Positions 42,186 through 52,234 are shown, counted from the first letter of the stretch. The stretch is 64,000 nt of DNA from Conexibacter arvalis (GCF_014199525.1 NZ_JACHNU010000001.1:124001-188000); one strand, 5' to 3'. Made by a program: numbers and translations. Notes: generated by a model from the sequence alone, not told the origin.

Positions 42186-43745
42186 ATGAGCGACGCGCGG
42201 GATCTCGAACCGCAACCGCCGGACGTGCTGCGCCACGTCGGCTATCGACAGCGATTGGACCGGTCCGTCGGCCAGTTCGCCGCGTTCGCGGCCGGCGTCA
42301 GCCTCGTCTCGATCCTGACCGGCGTCTTCCTGCTGTTCTCGTTCGGCTACGGCGCCGCCGGGCCGGCCTACTGGTGGACGTGGCTGGTCGTCTTCGCCGG
42401 ACAGGCGATGGTCGCGCTCGTCTTCGCCGAGCTGGCCGCCCGCTATCCGATCGCCGGCTCCGTCTACCAGTGGACGAAGCTGGTCGGCGGCCGCGCCGCC
42501 GGCTGGCTGGCCGGCTGGGTCGTGCTCGGCGCGACGATCGTCGGCAGCGCCTCGGTCGCGCTCGCCGCGCAGGTCGTGCTGCCCGAGATCTCCAGCTTCT
42601 TCCAGTTCGTCGGCGACGGCAGCGGCGCCCACGACCTGCCGACCAACGCCGTGATCCTTGGCTCGGCGCTGATCGTCGTCGCGCTGATCGCCAACAGCCT
42701 CGGCGTGCGCACGCTGACGCGGGTCAACAGCGCCGGCGTCGCGATCGAGCTGATCGCCGCCGCCGCGCTGATCGTGCTGCTGTTCGCCGCCGCCAAGCGC
42801 GGCCCGGACGTCGTCACCGAGACCGCCGGCATCGGCGCCGGCCACGACTGGGGCCTGTTCGGCGCGCTGCTGCTCGCCTCGATCGCCTCCGCGTACGTGA
42901 TCGTCGGCTTCGACACCGCCTCCTCGCTCGCCGAGGAGACGCGCGATCCCCAGCGCAACGCGCCGCGCGCGGTGATCCGCGCCGTGCTCGCCTCCGGCGT
43001 GATCGGCGGCCTGCTGATCCTTGGCGCGCTGATGGCGACCGGCGACCTCGACGCCGAGGGGATGACCGCCGTCGGCATGCCGTACGTCGTCAAGGACGCG
43101 CTCGGCGACACGGTCGGGACGATCCTGCTCGTCGGCGTCATGATCGCGATCGCCGTCTGCCTGATGGCGGCGATGGCGCAGGGCACGCGGATGGCGTTCG
43201 CGATGGCGCGCGACCGCGGGCTGCCGGCCAGCGAGCTGCTCGCCCGCCTCTCGCGCCGCAGCTCGACGCCGATCGCGCCGAACGTCGTGATCGCCGTGCT
43301 CGCGATCGCGCTGCTCGCGATCAACATCCGCCAGCAGCAGATCATCGCGATCGTGACGAGCCTCGCCGCCGCGCTCTTCTACCTCGGCTACCTCGCCGTC
43401 ACCGTCTCGGTGCTGGCGAGACGGCTGCGGGGCGGCTGGCCGCCGCGCGAGCAGGCGGGCCGCAAGCTCTTCTCGCTCGGTCGCTGGGGGCTTCCGATCA
43501 ACGTGATCGCCGTCCTCTACGGCGCGGCGATGTCGGTCAACCTGCTGTGGCCGCGCGCCGCCGTCTACAACCCCGAGCCGCCCCACCACTGGTACCTGCA
43601 GTACGGCGGCCTCCTGTTCGTCGGGCTGTTCGCCGGCGCCGGCCTGCTCTACTACCTGCTCGTCGCGCGCCACCGCACCGGCGTGCTCGACGGCCATGCC
43701 GCCGAGCCGGCGGTCGAGCGCGAGCCCGCGGGAGCCGGCCTGTGA
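42186..43745 (+). CDS. APC-family amine/amino acid permease, PuuP-like
   Basis: 519-residue transporter with about 12 membrane segments; the first contains FAAGVSLVSILTG and TM6 region GFDTASSLAEETRDPQRNAP, both typical of APC transporters. Imports a polyamine or amino acid by ion-coupled transport. ATG 42186 has GGGAGG five bases upstream. First gene of the plus-strand Puu-like operon; the next start overlaps its stop (GTGA). Confidence 0.86.
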   Translation: MSDARDLEPQPPDVLRHVGYRQRLDRSVGQFAAFAAGVSLVSILTGVFLLFSFGYGAAGPAYWWTWLVVFAGQAMVALVFAELAARYPIAGSVYQWTKLVGGRAAGWLAGWVVLGATIVGSASVALAAQVVLPEISSFFQFVGDGSGAHDLPTNAVILGSALIVVALIANSLGVRTLTRVNSAGVAIELIAAAALIVLLFAAAKRGPDVVTETAGIGAGHDWGLFGALLLASIASAYVIVGFDTASSLAEETRDPQRNAPRAVIRAVLASGVIGGLLILGALMATGDLDAEGMTAVGMPYVVKDALGDTVGTILLVGVMIAIAVCLMAAMAQGTRMAFAMARDRGLPASELLARLSRRSSTPIAPNVVIAVLAIALLAINIRQQQIIAIVTSLAAALFYLGYLAVTVSVLARRLRGGWPPREQAGRKLFSLGRWGLPINVIAVLYGAAMSVNLLWPRAAVYNPEPPHHWYLQYGGLLFVGLFAGAGLLYYLLVARHRTGVLDGHAAEPAVEREPAGAGL

Positions 43746-44524
43746 GCGCCGACCGTCGCCCCCTCGTCGGCGTGACCGGCCGGCGCTTCCCCGCGCCGGA
43801 GGTCTACCGCTCCGACCCGGCGCTGATGGAGGGCCTGACGCTCGACGCCTACTTCAGCGCCTACGCCGAGCAGATCCGGGCCGCCGGTGGCACCCCGCTC
43901 TTCCTGCCGCGCGAGGCCGACCCCGACGACCTCTGCGCGGCGCTCGACGCGGTCGTGCTGGCCGGCGGGCTCGACGTCGAGCCGCGGCGCTACGGCGGCG
44001 AGCCCGGCCCCAACGCCACCGCCCACGACAGCGACCAGGACGAGTTCGACATCGCGCTGGCGCGCGCCGCGATCGCGCGGGGGCTGCCGCTGCTCGGCTG
44101 CTGCCGCGGCCACCAGGTGCTCAACGTCGCCCGCGGCGGCACGCTCTGCCCCGACCTGCCGGCCGACGGCCTGATCGCGCACAACGCGCGCGACCGCTCG
44201 CCGCGGCTGCGCGACCAGCGCGTGCGCCTGGCGCCGGGCTCGCTGCTGCGCGAGCTGCTCGGCGCCGAGGAGCGCGTCAACACGATCCACCACCAGGCGA
44301 TCGACGCGCTCGGTGCCGGGCTGGTCGCGACGGCCCACGCCGACGACGGCGTCGTCGAGGCGGTCGAGCTGACCGGCGCCCCCGTCGTCGGCGTGCAATG
44401 GCATCCGGAGCTGCACGCCGGCGCCGACCCGCTGTTCGCGTGGCTGGTCGACGCCGCCCGTCGCGGCCCGCAGCGAGCACGCGATCATGCCGCCGTGGCA
44501 CCGACCGAGGAGGAAGCGCTGTGA
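43742..44524 (+). CDS. puuD: gamma-glutamyl-gamma-aminobutyrate hydrolase, PuuD-like class I amidotransferase
   Basis: 260-residue peptidase C26-type hydrolase. Nucleophile Cys in GCCRGHQVLNVARGG (the second Cys), and His/Glu in VQWHPEL complete the triad. In the Puu pathway it releases glutamate from gamma-glutamyl-GABA. GTG 43742 overlaps the permease stop, and its own stop overlaps the ligase start by 4 bp, so the four are translationally coupled. Substrate may differ from GABA; symbol assigned by family and context. Confidence 0.83.
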   Translation: MSADRRPLVGVTGRRFPAPEVYRSDPALMEGLTLDAYFSAYAEQIRAAGGTPLFLPREADPDDLCAALDAVVLAGGLDVEPRRYGGEPGPNATAHDSDQDEFDIALARAAIARGLPLLGCCRGHQVLNVARGGTLCPDLPADGLIAHNARDRSPRLRDQRVRLAPGSLLRELLGAEERVNTIHHQAIDALGAGLVATAHADDGVVEAVELTGAPVVGVQWHPELHAGADPLFAWLVDAARRGPQRARDHAAVAPTEEEAL

Positions 44525-45909
44525 CGACGACCAAGGAGGCCGCGCGGCCGACCGCCGCGCCGACGGAGGCGACCGGCGAGCGACTGCTCGACGGCGCCAC
44601 CCACGTGCGCGTCGAGACCCCCGACATCGACGGCAACCTGCGCGGCAAGCTCGTGCTGGCGTCGAAGCTCGCCGAGGGCGCGCTGCCGATGTTCCCGGAG
44701 GCGTACCTCGCCTTCCGCGTCGACGACGAGCTGGTCGAGCACGGCGTCGGCTCGGCGGAGACCGGCTTCGGCGACATGGTCGTCGCGCCCGACTGGTCGA
44801 CGGCGCGGCGCCTGCCCGGACGCGAGCACGTCGTCGCCGTCCTCTGCGACGGCCTGCGCAAGGACGGCACCCCCCACCCCGCCCATCCGCGCAGCGCGCT
44901 GCGGCGGGTCGAGCGCGACTGCGCCGAGGCCGGCTTCGAGAGCTGCTTCGGCGTCGAGTTCGAGTTCTGGGCCTTCCGCCTCGACGAGCGCGCCGACGCG
45001 GCGCTCGCCTCCGGCGACGTCGCCGGCCTCACGCCGCTGTCGCGGCTGCCGCAGGGCTACAGCCTGCTGCGCTGGCCCGACTGCGGCGACTTCGTCGACG
45101 ACCTGACCGCGACGATGAGCGCCTACGGCGTCCCGATCGAGACCGTGCTGACCGAGATCGGCGACGGGATGCTCGAGGCGGCGCTGGCGCCCGGGACGGC
45201 GCTGGAGGCAGCCGACCGCGCCGCCCGCTTCAAGCTCGGCGCGCGCGAGGTCGCCGCCCGCCACGGGCTGCTGCTGAGCTTCATCGCCAAGCTGCGGCCG
45301 AGCGACCAGGGCTCCTCCGGGCACCTCCACCAGAGCCTGCTGCGCGACGGCCGCAACGCCTTCTGGGACGGCGCCCCCGAGCGACTCAGCGAAACCGGCC
45401 GCCACTACCTCGCCGGGCTCCTGCACGCGACGCACGAGTGCGGCGCGATGATGGCGCCGTTCCCCAACTCCTACCGCCGCTTCGATCCGGCGCAGTGGGC
45501 GCCGTGCGAGGCGGCGTGGGGCTTCGACAACCGCAACGCCTGCGTGCGCGCGATCACGACCGGGGCGGGCGGAACCCGCTTCGAGCAGCGCCGCCCCGGC
45601 GCCGACCTGCAGCCGTACCTGGCGATCGCCGCCTGCCTCGCGGGCGGCCTGCACGGAATCCGCGAGCGGCTCGAGCCGCCGCCGGAGGCAGACAAGCTCG
45701 GCCGCGGCGAGGAGGCGCGCACGCTCGACCGCGAGCTGGTCGACGCCGCCGCGACGCTGCGCGCCTCGCGCTTCGCGCGCGAGACGTTCGGCGACGAGCT
45801 GGTCGAGCTGTATGCCGCGACGCGGGAGGCCGAGGCGGAGGCGTGGACGCGCCTGCGCGACGGACAGATCCCGCCGTGGGAGATCAAACGCTATTTGGAG
45901 GTCGTCTGA
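44521..45909 (+). CDS. glutamine synthetase-like ligase, gamma-glutamylpolyamine synthetase (PuuA) type
   Basis: 462-residue glutamine synthetase-fold ligase that joins glutamate to an amine using ATP. Landmarks: FGVEFEFWAF (metal Glu), GDGMLEAAL, GSSGHLHQSL (metal/ATP His), FPNSYRRF, NRNACVRA and FEQRRPGADLQPYLA. The last set is characteristic of PuuA/GlnA3-type enzymes. GTG 44521 overlaps the hydrolase stop. The long N-terminal domain is as in the family. In a Puu-like pathway it would glutamylate the imported amine so the later enzymes can act on it. Confidence 0.84.
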   Translation: MTTTKEAARPTAAPTEATGERLLDGATHVRVETPDIDGNLRGKLVLASKLAEGALPMFPEAYLAFRVDDELVEHGVGSAETGFGDMVVAPDWSTARRLPGREHVVAVLCDGLRKDGTPHPAHPRSALRRVERDCAEAGFESCFGVEFEFWAFRLDERADAALASGDVAGLTPLSRLPQGYSLLRWPDCGDFVDDLTATMSAYGVPIETVLTEIGDGMLEAALAPGTALEAADRAARFKLGAREVAARHGLLLSFIAKLRPSDQGSSGHLHQSLLRDGRNAFWDGAPERLSETGRHYLAGLLHATHECGAMMAPFPNSYRRFDPAQWAPCEAAWGFDNRNACVRAITTGAGGTRFEQRRPGADLQPYLAIAACLAGGLHGIRERLEPPPEADKLGRGEEARTLDRELVDAAATLRASRFARETFGDELVELYAATREAEAEAWTRLRDGQIPPWEIKRYLEVV

Positions 45910-45912
45910 CCG

Positions 45913-46692
45913 ATGAGACTGGAAGGCAAGGTCGCGCTGATCACGGGCGCCGGATCGGGCATGGGCCGCGCGGCGGCGCTGCTGTTCGCCGAGCGCGGCG
46001 CCGCCGTCGTCTGCGCCGACGTGCGCGCCGACGCCGCCGAGGAGACGGCGGCCGCGATCGCCGCCGCCGGCGGGCGGTCGCTGGCGGTCGCCGCCGACGT
46101 CTCCGTCGCCGCCGACGTCGAGAGCGCGGTCGCGCGCGCCGAGCGCGAGCTCGGCGGCCTCGACGTGCTCTACAACAACGCCGCGCTGTGGCTGTACGGC
46201 CCCGACGGCTACGTCGAGGGCGAGACCGACGGCCCCTCGCCGCTGCTGACCGAGGAGATCTGGCAGCGGACGGTCGACGTAACGCTGAAGGGCACCTACC
46301 TCGGCTGCCGCTACGCGATCCCAGCGCTGCGCCGGCGCGGCGGCGGCGCGATCGTCAACGTCGCCTCGGTCGGCGCCTTCCGCGTCGGCCACGGCTCCTC
46401 CGACGCCTACACCGCCGCGAAGGGCGGCGTCGTCTCGCTCACGCGCAGCCTCGCGGTCGAGCACGCGCGCGAGGGGATCCGCGTCAACTGCCTCGTGCCG
46501 GGGGCGATCGAGACGCCGCTGGTCAGCCGCTACTCGGAGGAGGCGCGTGCGGCCGCCAGCAGCTCGATCCCGCTCGGCCGCTGGGGCAGACCGGAGGAGA
46601 TCGCGCAGATGGCGCTGTTCCTCTCCAGCGACGTCTCCTCGTACTGCACCGGTCAGACCTACGTCGTCGACGGGGGCTACCTTGCCGTCTGA
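45913..46692 (+). CDS. short-chain dehydrogenase/reductase
   Basis: 259-residue classical SDR. NAD(P) loop TGAGSGMGR at residues 12-20, NNAA near 88, catalytic Ser in NVASVG and YTAAK (Tyr/Lys) near 155-160, and a closing [11 protein letters not shown]. Oxidises or reduces a hydroxyl/keto group of a pathway intermediate. 3 bp after the ligase stop, and its stop overlaps the aldehyde dehydrogenase start by 11 bp. Confidence 0.87.
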   Translation: MRLEGKVALITGAGSGMGRAAALLFAERGAAVVCADVRADAAEETAAAIAAAGGRSLAVAADVSVAADVESAVARAERELGGLDVLYNNAALWLYGPDGYVEGETDGPSPLLTEEIWQRTVDVTLKGTYLGCRYAIPALRRRGGGAIVNVASVGAFRVGHGSSDAYTAAKGGVVSLTRSLAVEHAREGIRVNCLVPGAIETPLVSRYSEEARAAASSSIPLGRWGRPEEIAQMALFLSSDVSSYCTGQTYVVDGGYLAV

Positions 46693-48130
46693 GCTGGGCC
46701 TCTCGATCGGCGGCGCGCGCGTCCCGGCGGCGAGCGGCGCGACCTACGCCGTCGTCGAGCCGGCGACCGGCGAGCAGCTGGCGCAGGTCGCCGACGGCGG
46801 CGCCGAGGACGCCCGCCGCGCCGTCGCGGCGGCCGAGGCGGCCCAGCGCCGCTGGGCGGCCGCCGGCCCCGGGGAGCGCAGACGCTGCATGCTGCGGCTG
46901 GCGGAGCTGATCGACGCCCGCGCCGAGGAGCTCGCGCTGCTCGACAGCCGCAGCTCCGGCAAGCCGCTGCGCGACACGCGCGGCGAGGTCGGCTTCGCGA
47001 GCGCGATCATGCGCTACTACGCCGGCATGCTCGACAACCTCGCCGGCCAGACGCTGCCGGCCGACGGCGACGGGGTCCTGCTGACGCTGCGCGAGCCGCT
47101 CGGCGTCGTCGCCGCGATCACGCCGTTCAACGGCCCGCTCGCGACCGCGGCGCTGAAGGCGGCGCCGGCGCTGGCGGCTGGCAACGCCGTCGTCGTCAAG
47201 CCGGCGCCGGCGACGCCGCTCTCCTCGCTGGTGCTGGCCGACCTCGCCGCCGAGGCCGGCCTTCCCGACGGCCTGCTGGCGGTCGTCGCCGGCAGCGGCG
47301 CCGAGCCGGGGATCGCGCTGGTCGACGACCCGCGCGTCGGGATGGTCAGCTTCACCGGCTCCTCGGCGGTCGGGATCGAGATCGCGCGGCGGGCCGCCGG
47401 GACGCTGAAGCGGCTGACGCTCGAGCTGGGCGGCAAGTCGGCCTGCATCGTCTTCGACGACGCCGACGTCGAGCAGGTCGGCGCGCTCGCGCCGCTGCCG
47501 GCCTTCGTCAACGCCGGCCAGGACTGCTGCGCCCGCTCGCGCCTGATCGTCCACGAGCGGGTGCGGGAGGCGCTGCTGGAGCGCTACGTCGCGACCGCCG
47601 AGGCGCTGGCGCTCGGCGACCCGACCGATCCGGCGACCGAGGTCGGGCCGCTCGTCTCGCAGACGGCGCGCGAGCGGGTCGACGGCTACGTGCGGGGCGG
47701 CGTCGCCGACGGGGCGGCGCTGCTGACCGGCGGACGGGCGCCGGACGACCCGTCGCTGGCGCGCGGCGCCTACTACCTGCCGACCGTGCTCGACGGCGTC
47801 GCGGCCGCCTCGCCGCTGGCGCAGGAGGAGCTGTTCGGCCCGGTCGTCAGCGTCCTCTCCTTCCGCACCGAGGAGGAGGCGATCGCGCTCGCCAACGACT
47901 CCCGCTACGGCCTCTCGGGCTCGATCTGGACCCGCGACGTCGGCCGCGCGCTGCGCGTCGCGCGGGCGCTCGACACCGGCGCGCTCGGCGTCAACAGCAA
48001 CTCGTCGGTGTTCATGAACGCTCCGTTCGGCGGCCGCAAGCTGTCGGGCCAGGGCTACGAGTACGGCCGTGCCGCGCTCGAGGCCGCCACGCAGGTCAAG
48101 AGCGTCTTCCTCTCGACCGCCGCCGCCTGA
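46682..48130 (+). CDS. NAD(P)-dependent aldehyde dehydrogenase, PuuC-like
   Basis: 482-residue aldehyde dehydrogenase. Catalytic Glu in TLELGGKSA and Cys in [11 protein letters not shown] (second of the CC pair), [11 protein letters not shown] loop, [10 protein letters not shown] and a C-terminal GGRKLSGQG. In a Puu-like pathway it would oxidise gamma-glutamyl-aminobutyraldehyde. TTG 46682 chosen because it starts [11 protein letters not shown] inside the SDR end; the longer frame from 46547 overlaps the SDR. Last gene of the operon, followed by a dyad at 48169. Confidence 0.86.
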   Translation: MPSELGLSIGGARVPAASGATYAVVEPATGEQLAQVADGGAEDARRAVAAAEAAQRRWAAAGPGERRRCMLRLAELIDARAEELALLDSRSSGKPLRDTRGEVGFASAIMRYYAGMLDNLAGQTLPADGDGVLLTLREPLGVVAAITPFNGPLATAALKAAPALAAGNAVVVKPAPATPLSSLVLADLAAEAGLPDGLLAVVAGSGAEPGIALVDDPRVGMVSFTGSSAVGIEIARRAAGTLKRLTLELGGKSACIVFDDADVEQVGALAPLPAFVNAGQDCCARSRLIVHERVREALLERYVATAEALALGDPTDPATEVGPLVSQTARERVDGYVRGGVADGAALLTGGRAPDDPSLARGAYYLPTVLDGVAAASPLAQEELFGPVVSVLSFRTEEEAIALANDSRYGLSGSIWTRDVGRALRVARALDTGALGVNSNSSVFMNAPFGGRKLSGQGYEYGRAALEAATQVKSVFLSTAAA

Positions 48131-48168
48131 GCGGCGACGCGCCGGGAAGCGGTCGGTTGTGCGCGGGT

Positions 48169-48194
48169 GACAAGGGGTCAGTCGACCGCTTGTC
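48169..48194. terminator. dyad after the Puu-like operon
   Basis: GACAAGGGGTC-AGTC-GACCGCTTGTC: 11-base arms with one mismatch, followed by CCCTCC. It could terminate the operon or be an operator in front of the RCC1-repeat gene. Confidence 0.5.
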
Positions 48195-48310
48195 CCTCCG
48201 CACCGCCGCCGCTGGGAGCGACGTCGATAGCGTCGTTCGTTTCGGGGGCCGGCGCCGTCGCGCCGAGCCGCAAACGACGCACGGCACGGGGCCGGCGGAA
48301 AGGGCGACGG

Positions 48311-51300
48311 ATGCGACAGCGCGAAACGATCGGCGACAGCGGGGCCGTCGCGCTCGGCCTCCGTCTCCTGGCGACGCTGTTGTGCGCGCTGGCCGCGGCG
48401 ACGGCGATCGCTCCGCGAGCCGCCGCCGCGCCGCTGCCCGAGCCGTCGGCGCGGTTGGCCGTCGGCGTCGCCCACGCCTGCGCGCTGCTGCTCGACGGCA
48501 GCGTCAGATGCTGGGGCGCCAACGATCGCGGTCAGCTCGGCCAGGGCGACCGCGTACGGCGCGGCGCCGGGCCCGGCGAGCTGGGCGACGCGCTTGCGGC
48601 CGTCGACCTCGGCAGCGGCAGACGCGCCCGCGCGATCGCCGCCGGCTACCACCACACCTGCGCGCTGCTCGACGACGGCGCCGTCAAATGCTGGGGCGAC
48701 AACGGCAGCGGCCGCCTCGGGCTCGGCGACGTCGCCGTCCGCGGCGACGAGCCCGGCGAGATGGGCGACGCCCTTCCGGCCGTCGACCTCGGCAGCGGCA
48801 GAACCGCCACCGCGATCGCGGCCGCCTCCAACCACACCTGCGCGCTGCTCGACGACGGCGCCGTCAAGTGCTGGGGCGCGAACGGCAGCGGCCGGCTCGG
48901 GCTCGGCGACGTCGCCGACCGCGGCGACGAGCCCGGCGAGATGGGCGACGCCCTCCCGGCCGTCGACCTCGGCCGGCCCGCGATCGCGATCGCCACCAGA
49001 ACGGAGCACACCTGCGCGCTGCTCGACGTCGGCGCCGTCAAATGCTGGGGTCGCGGCGACTACGGCCAGCTCGGCCAGGGCGACAACGTCACCCGCGGCG
49101 ATCAGCCCGGGGAGCTGGGCGACGCCCTCCCCGCGATCGAGCTCGGGAGCGCGGCGACGGCGATCGCCGTCGGGTACACCCACACCTGCGCCGTGCTCGA
49201 CGGCGGCGCCGTCAAGTGCTGGGGCTGGAACGTCCACGGCCAGCTCGGACAGGGCGACACCGCCAACCGCGGCGACGGCGCCCGCCCGCGGCTCGACACG
49301 CTCCCGGCCGTCGACCTCGGCGGCGCCCGCGCGACCGCCGTCGCCGCCGGCTACGGCCACAGCTGCGCGGTGGTCGACGGCGGCGCCGTCAGATGCTGGG
49401 GGTACAACAGCGACGGCCAGCTCGGCCAGGGCGACACCGACCCGCGCGGCGGCCAGCCCGGCGAGCTGGGCGGCGCCCTTCCGGCCGTCGATCTCGGCAG
49501 CGGCAGGAGCGCCACCGCGCTCGGCGCGAGCATGTACAACACCTGCGCGCTGCTCGACGACGGCGCCCTCAAATGCTGGGGCGACAACGCCAGCGGCCAG
49601 CTCGGCCAGGGCGACATCCACGACCGCGGCGACCAGCCCGGCGAGCTGGGCGACGCGCTCGGCCCCGTCGACCTCGGCGGCCAGCCGGTCGCGCAGGTCG
49701 CGCTCGGGCTCCTGCACGTCTGCGGCCTGCGCGTCGACGGCGCCGTCAAATGCTGGGGCGACAACGGCAGCGGCCGGCTCGGGCTCGGCGACGTCGCCAG
49801 CCGCGGCGGCCAGCCGGGCGAGATGGGCGAGGAGCTTCCCGCCGTCGAGCTCGGCAGCGGCAGAGCCGCCACCGCGATCGCGGCCGGCTCGTCCCACGCC
49901 TGCGCCCTGCTCGACGACGGCACCGTCAAATGCTGGGGCGCCAACAACGGCGGCCGCCTCGGGCTCGGCGACACCGCCGCCCGCGGCGACGCGCCCGGCG
50001 AGATGGGCGACGCCCTCCCGCCCGTCGACCTCGGCAGCGGCAGAACCGCCACCGCGATCGCGGCCGGCTCGTCCCACGCCTGCGCGCTCCTCGACGACGG
50101 CTCCGTCAAATGCTGGGGCGCGAACGCCAGCGGCCAGCTCGGCCAAGGCGACAGAGCGGCGCGCGGCGGCCAGCCCGGCGAGCTCGGCGACGCCCTCCCG
50201 CCCGTCGACCTCGGCAGCGGCGCGACCGCCACCGCGATCGCGACCGGCTCCCACCACAGCTGCGCCCTGCTCGCCGACGGCACCGTCAAGTGCTGGGGCG
50301 ACAACGGCAGCGGCCAGCTCGGCCTGGGCGACACCGAGCCGCGCGGCGACCAGCCCGGCGAGCTGGGCGACGCCCTCCCGCCCGTCGACCTCGGCAGCCG
50401 CAGAACCGCCGTCGCCGTCAGCGCGGGGCGCGACCACAGCTGCGCGCTGCTCGACGACGGGACCATCAGATGCTGGGGCGGCAACAGCGACGGCCAGCTC
50501 GGCCTGGGCGACACCGAGCCGCGCGGCGACCAGCCCGGCGAGCTGGGCGACGCCCTCCCGCCCGTCGACCTCGGCAGCCGCAGGACGGCCACCGCGATCG
50601 CGCCCGGCCATCGCCAGACCTGCGCCCTGCTCGACGACGCGACCGTCAAGTGCTGGGGCCGCAACGCCGACGGCCAGCTCGGCCAGGGCGACACCGCCGC
50701 CCGCGGCGACCAGCCGGGCGAGATGGGCGACGCGCTCGCGGCCGTCGACCTCGGCAGCGGCAGAAGCGCCACCGCGATCGCGGCCGACTGGGCGCGCGTC
50801 TGCGCCGTGCTCGACGACGGCGCCGTCAGATGCTGGGGCGCGAACACCAGCGGCCAGCTCGGCCAGGGCGACAGCGACCCGCGCGGCGGCCGGCCCGGCG
50901 AGCTGGGCGACGCCCTGGCGCCGATCGACCTCGGGCGGCTGCGCCTGCGCGACCGCGTCGGACCGCTCGCCACCGCCTCGGGCTTCCCGGCCTGGAGCGC
51001 CGCGCCGCCGGCGATCGCGCTGCGGGCGCACGAGGTCGGCAGCGGCGTGGAGCGGATCCGCTGGGCGATCGAGCGCCGCGACGGCGGCCCCGTCGACCCC
51101 TTCGGCCCCGACGGCCAGACCTGGGATCCCGCCGCGCCGCCGCGGCCGGAGCACGGCGAGCGGGTCGCATTCGCCGCCGTCGACCGCGCCGGCAACCGCG
51201 GTCCGCTCGGGCGCACCGCGTTCGCGCGCGTCGACGAGGTCGCGCCGGTCACGACCGACGACGTCCCCTCCGGTCCGCAGACGACCGCCCACCGCGTCAC

Positions 51301-52234
51301 GCTCGACGCGGTCGACGACGGCAGCGGCGTCGCCGCGATCCGCTACACGATCGGCAGCGCGCCGGGCGATCCCCACGGCCCGGACGGGGCGCTCTACGAC
51401 GCCGCGGACGAGCCGCTGCTGCGCCCCGGCGAGCGGATCCGCTACGGCGCAGTCGACCTCGCCGGCAACGAGGAGACGCCGCGCAGCGCAGCGCTGGAGG
51501 CGCCGCCGAGACCGGATCCCGACCCGGACCCCGATCCCGACCCGGACCCGGACCCCGACCCCGATCCCGGCCCGCAGCCGCAGCCGGAGCCCGAACCGCC
51601 GGCGGCCAACCATCCGCCGAGCGCCAACGCGATCGTCACCCGCCTGCGCGGCGGCAGAGCCCGCGCCCGCCAGCGCTACCGGCTCGACGGCCGCAGCTCG
51701 CTCGATCCCGACGGCACGATCGTCCGCTGGCGCTGGCGCGTCGACGGCCGCGTCGTCAGCACCGCCGAGCGCGCCACCGTCACGCTGGCCGCGCGCAGAC
51801 GCGCCTACCGCGTCACGCTCACGGTCGCCGACGACCGCGGCGCCGTCGACACCACGGCCGTTCGCGTCCGCACGCCGGCGCCGCCGCCGATCCGCGTCAC
51901 GATCCCGGCGCGGATCGCCTTCGCCAGCGACAGCTCCGTGCTCACGCGCCGCGCCGCGGCGCTCCTCAGACGGCTGCGCCCGCACGCGCGCGGGGCGCTG
52001 CGCGTCACCGTCACCGGCCACGCCGACGACCGCGGATCGGCCGGCTACAACCGCTGGCTCTCCAGACGGCGCGCGCAGCGCGTCGCGCGGCTGCTGCTCG
52101 CCGGCGTCGCCCCGCGGCCGCGCGCAGTCACCGTCGTCGGCCGCGGCGCCGACCGCCCGCGCGCGAGCAACCTGACGGCGGCCGGGCGCGCGGCCAACCG
52201 CCGCGTCGAGGTCGAGATCGTGACGCGGCGCTGA
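48311..52234 (+). CDS. secreted RCC1-repeat protein with Ig/PKD-like modules and OmpA-type C-terminus
   Basis: 1,307 residues. ATG 48311 has GGAAAGGG upstream. Residues 15-42 are a signal peptide ending AAAA. Residues 45-880 hold 14 RCC1-like repeats of about 60 residues, each with a HxCALL...xKCWG core and a GxxGQLGxGD turn; two seven-bladed propellers would use exactly 14. Then an Ig-like region, a PDPDP linker, a PKD-like module (DGRSSLDPDGTI), and residues 1195-1307, an OmpA-like domain with FASDSSVLT and GHADDRG...NRWLSRRRAQRV, which carries the Asp and Arg used for peptidoglycan binding. Arg is often AGA. The architecture suggests a cell-wall-bound display protein. Confidence 0.82.
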   Translation: MRQRETIGDSGAVALGLRLLATLLCALAAATAIAPRAAAAPLPEPSARLAVGVAHACALLLDGSVRCWGANDRGQLGQGDRVRRGAGPGELGDALAAVDLGSGRRARAIAAGYHHTCALLDDGAVKCWGDNGSGRLGLGDVAVRGDEPGEMGDALPAVDLGSGRTATAIAAASNHTCALLDDGAVKCWGANGSGRLGLGDVADRGDEPGEMGDALPAVDLGRPAIAIATRTEHTCALLDVGAVKCWGRGDYGQLGQGDNVTRGDQPGELGDALPAIELGSAATAIAVGYTHTCAVLDGGAVKCWGWNVHGQLGQGDTANRGDGARPRLDTLPAVDLGGARATAVAAGYGHSCAVVDGGAVRCWGYNSDGQLGQGDTDPRGGQPGELGGALPAVDLGSGRSATALGASMYNTCALLDDGALKCWGDNASGQLGQGDIHDRGDQPGELGDALGPVDLGGQPVAQVALGLLHVCGLRVDGAVKCWGDNGSGRLGLGDVASRGGQPGEMGEELPAVELGSGRAATAIAAGSSHACALLDDGTVKCWGANNGGRLGLGDTAARGDAPGEMGDALPPVDLGSGRTATAIAAGSSHACALLDDGSVKCWGANASGQLGQGDRAARGGQPGELGDALPPVDLGSGATATAIATGSHHSCALLADGTVKCWGDNGSGQLGLGDTEPRGDQPGELGDALPPVDLGSRRTAVAVSAGRDHSCALLDDGTIRCWGGNSDGQLGLGDTEPRGDQPGELGDALPPVDLGSRRTATAIAPGHRQTCALLDDATVKCWGRNADGQLGQGDTAARGDQPGEMGDALAAVDLGSGRSATAIAADWARVCAVLDDGAVRCWGANTSGQLGQGDSDPRGGRPGELGDALAPIDLGRLRLRDRVGPLATASGFPAWSAAPPAIALRAHEVGSGVERIRWAIERRDGGPVDPFGPDGQTWDPAAPPRPEHGERVAFAAVDRAGNRGPLGRTAFARVDEVAPVTTDDVPSGPQTTAHRVTLDAVDDGSGVAAIRYTIGSAPGDPHGPDGALYDAADEPLLRPGERIRYGAVDLAGNEETPRSAALEAPPRPDPDPDPDPDPDPDPDPDPGPQPQPEPEPPAANHPPSANAIVTRLRGGRARARQRYRLDGRSSLDPDGTIVRWRWRVDGRVVSTAERATVTLAARRRAYRVTLTVADDRGAVDTTAVRVRTPAPPPIRVTIPARIAFASDSSVLTRRAAALLRRLRPHARGALRVTVTGHADDRGSAGYNRWLSRRRAQRVARLLLAGVAPRPRAVTVVGRGADRPRASNLTAAGRAANRRVEVEIVTRR
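48460..50940 (+). repeat. 14 tandem RCC1 repeats, about 177-180 bp each
   Basis: Each unit carries a TGCTGGGG-coded CWG at near-equal spacing (48509, 48689, 48869, 49043 ... 50831) with high nucleotide identity, so unequal recombination is possible. Confidence 0.9.
51511..51600 (+). repeat. Pro-Asp dipeptide repeat linker
   Basis: GACCC-type hexamer repeat coding for alternating Pro and Asp, then Pro-Gln/Pro-Glu. Rigid acidic linker between the Ig-like and PKD-like regions of the RCC1 protein. Confidence 0.85.

Noticed and set aside
48460-50940. CRISPR array or tandem DNA repeat element
   Set aside because: Period is that of the protein repeat (about 60 codons) and units are not separated by unique spacers.
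46523-52021. Antisense open frame of 1,832 codons across aldehyde dehydrogenase and RCC1 gene
   Set aside because: Shadow of GC-rich codon bias; the product is Arg/Ala/Gly repeats without domains, whereas the sense genes have clear motifs.
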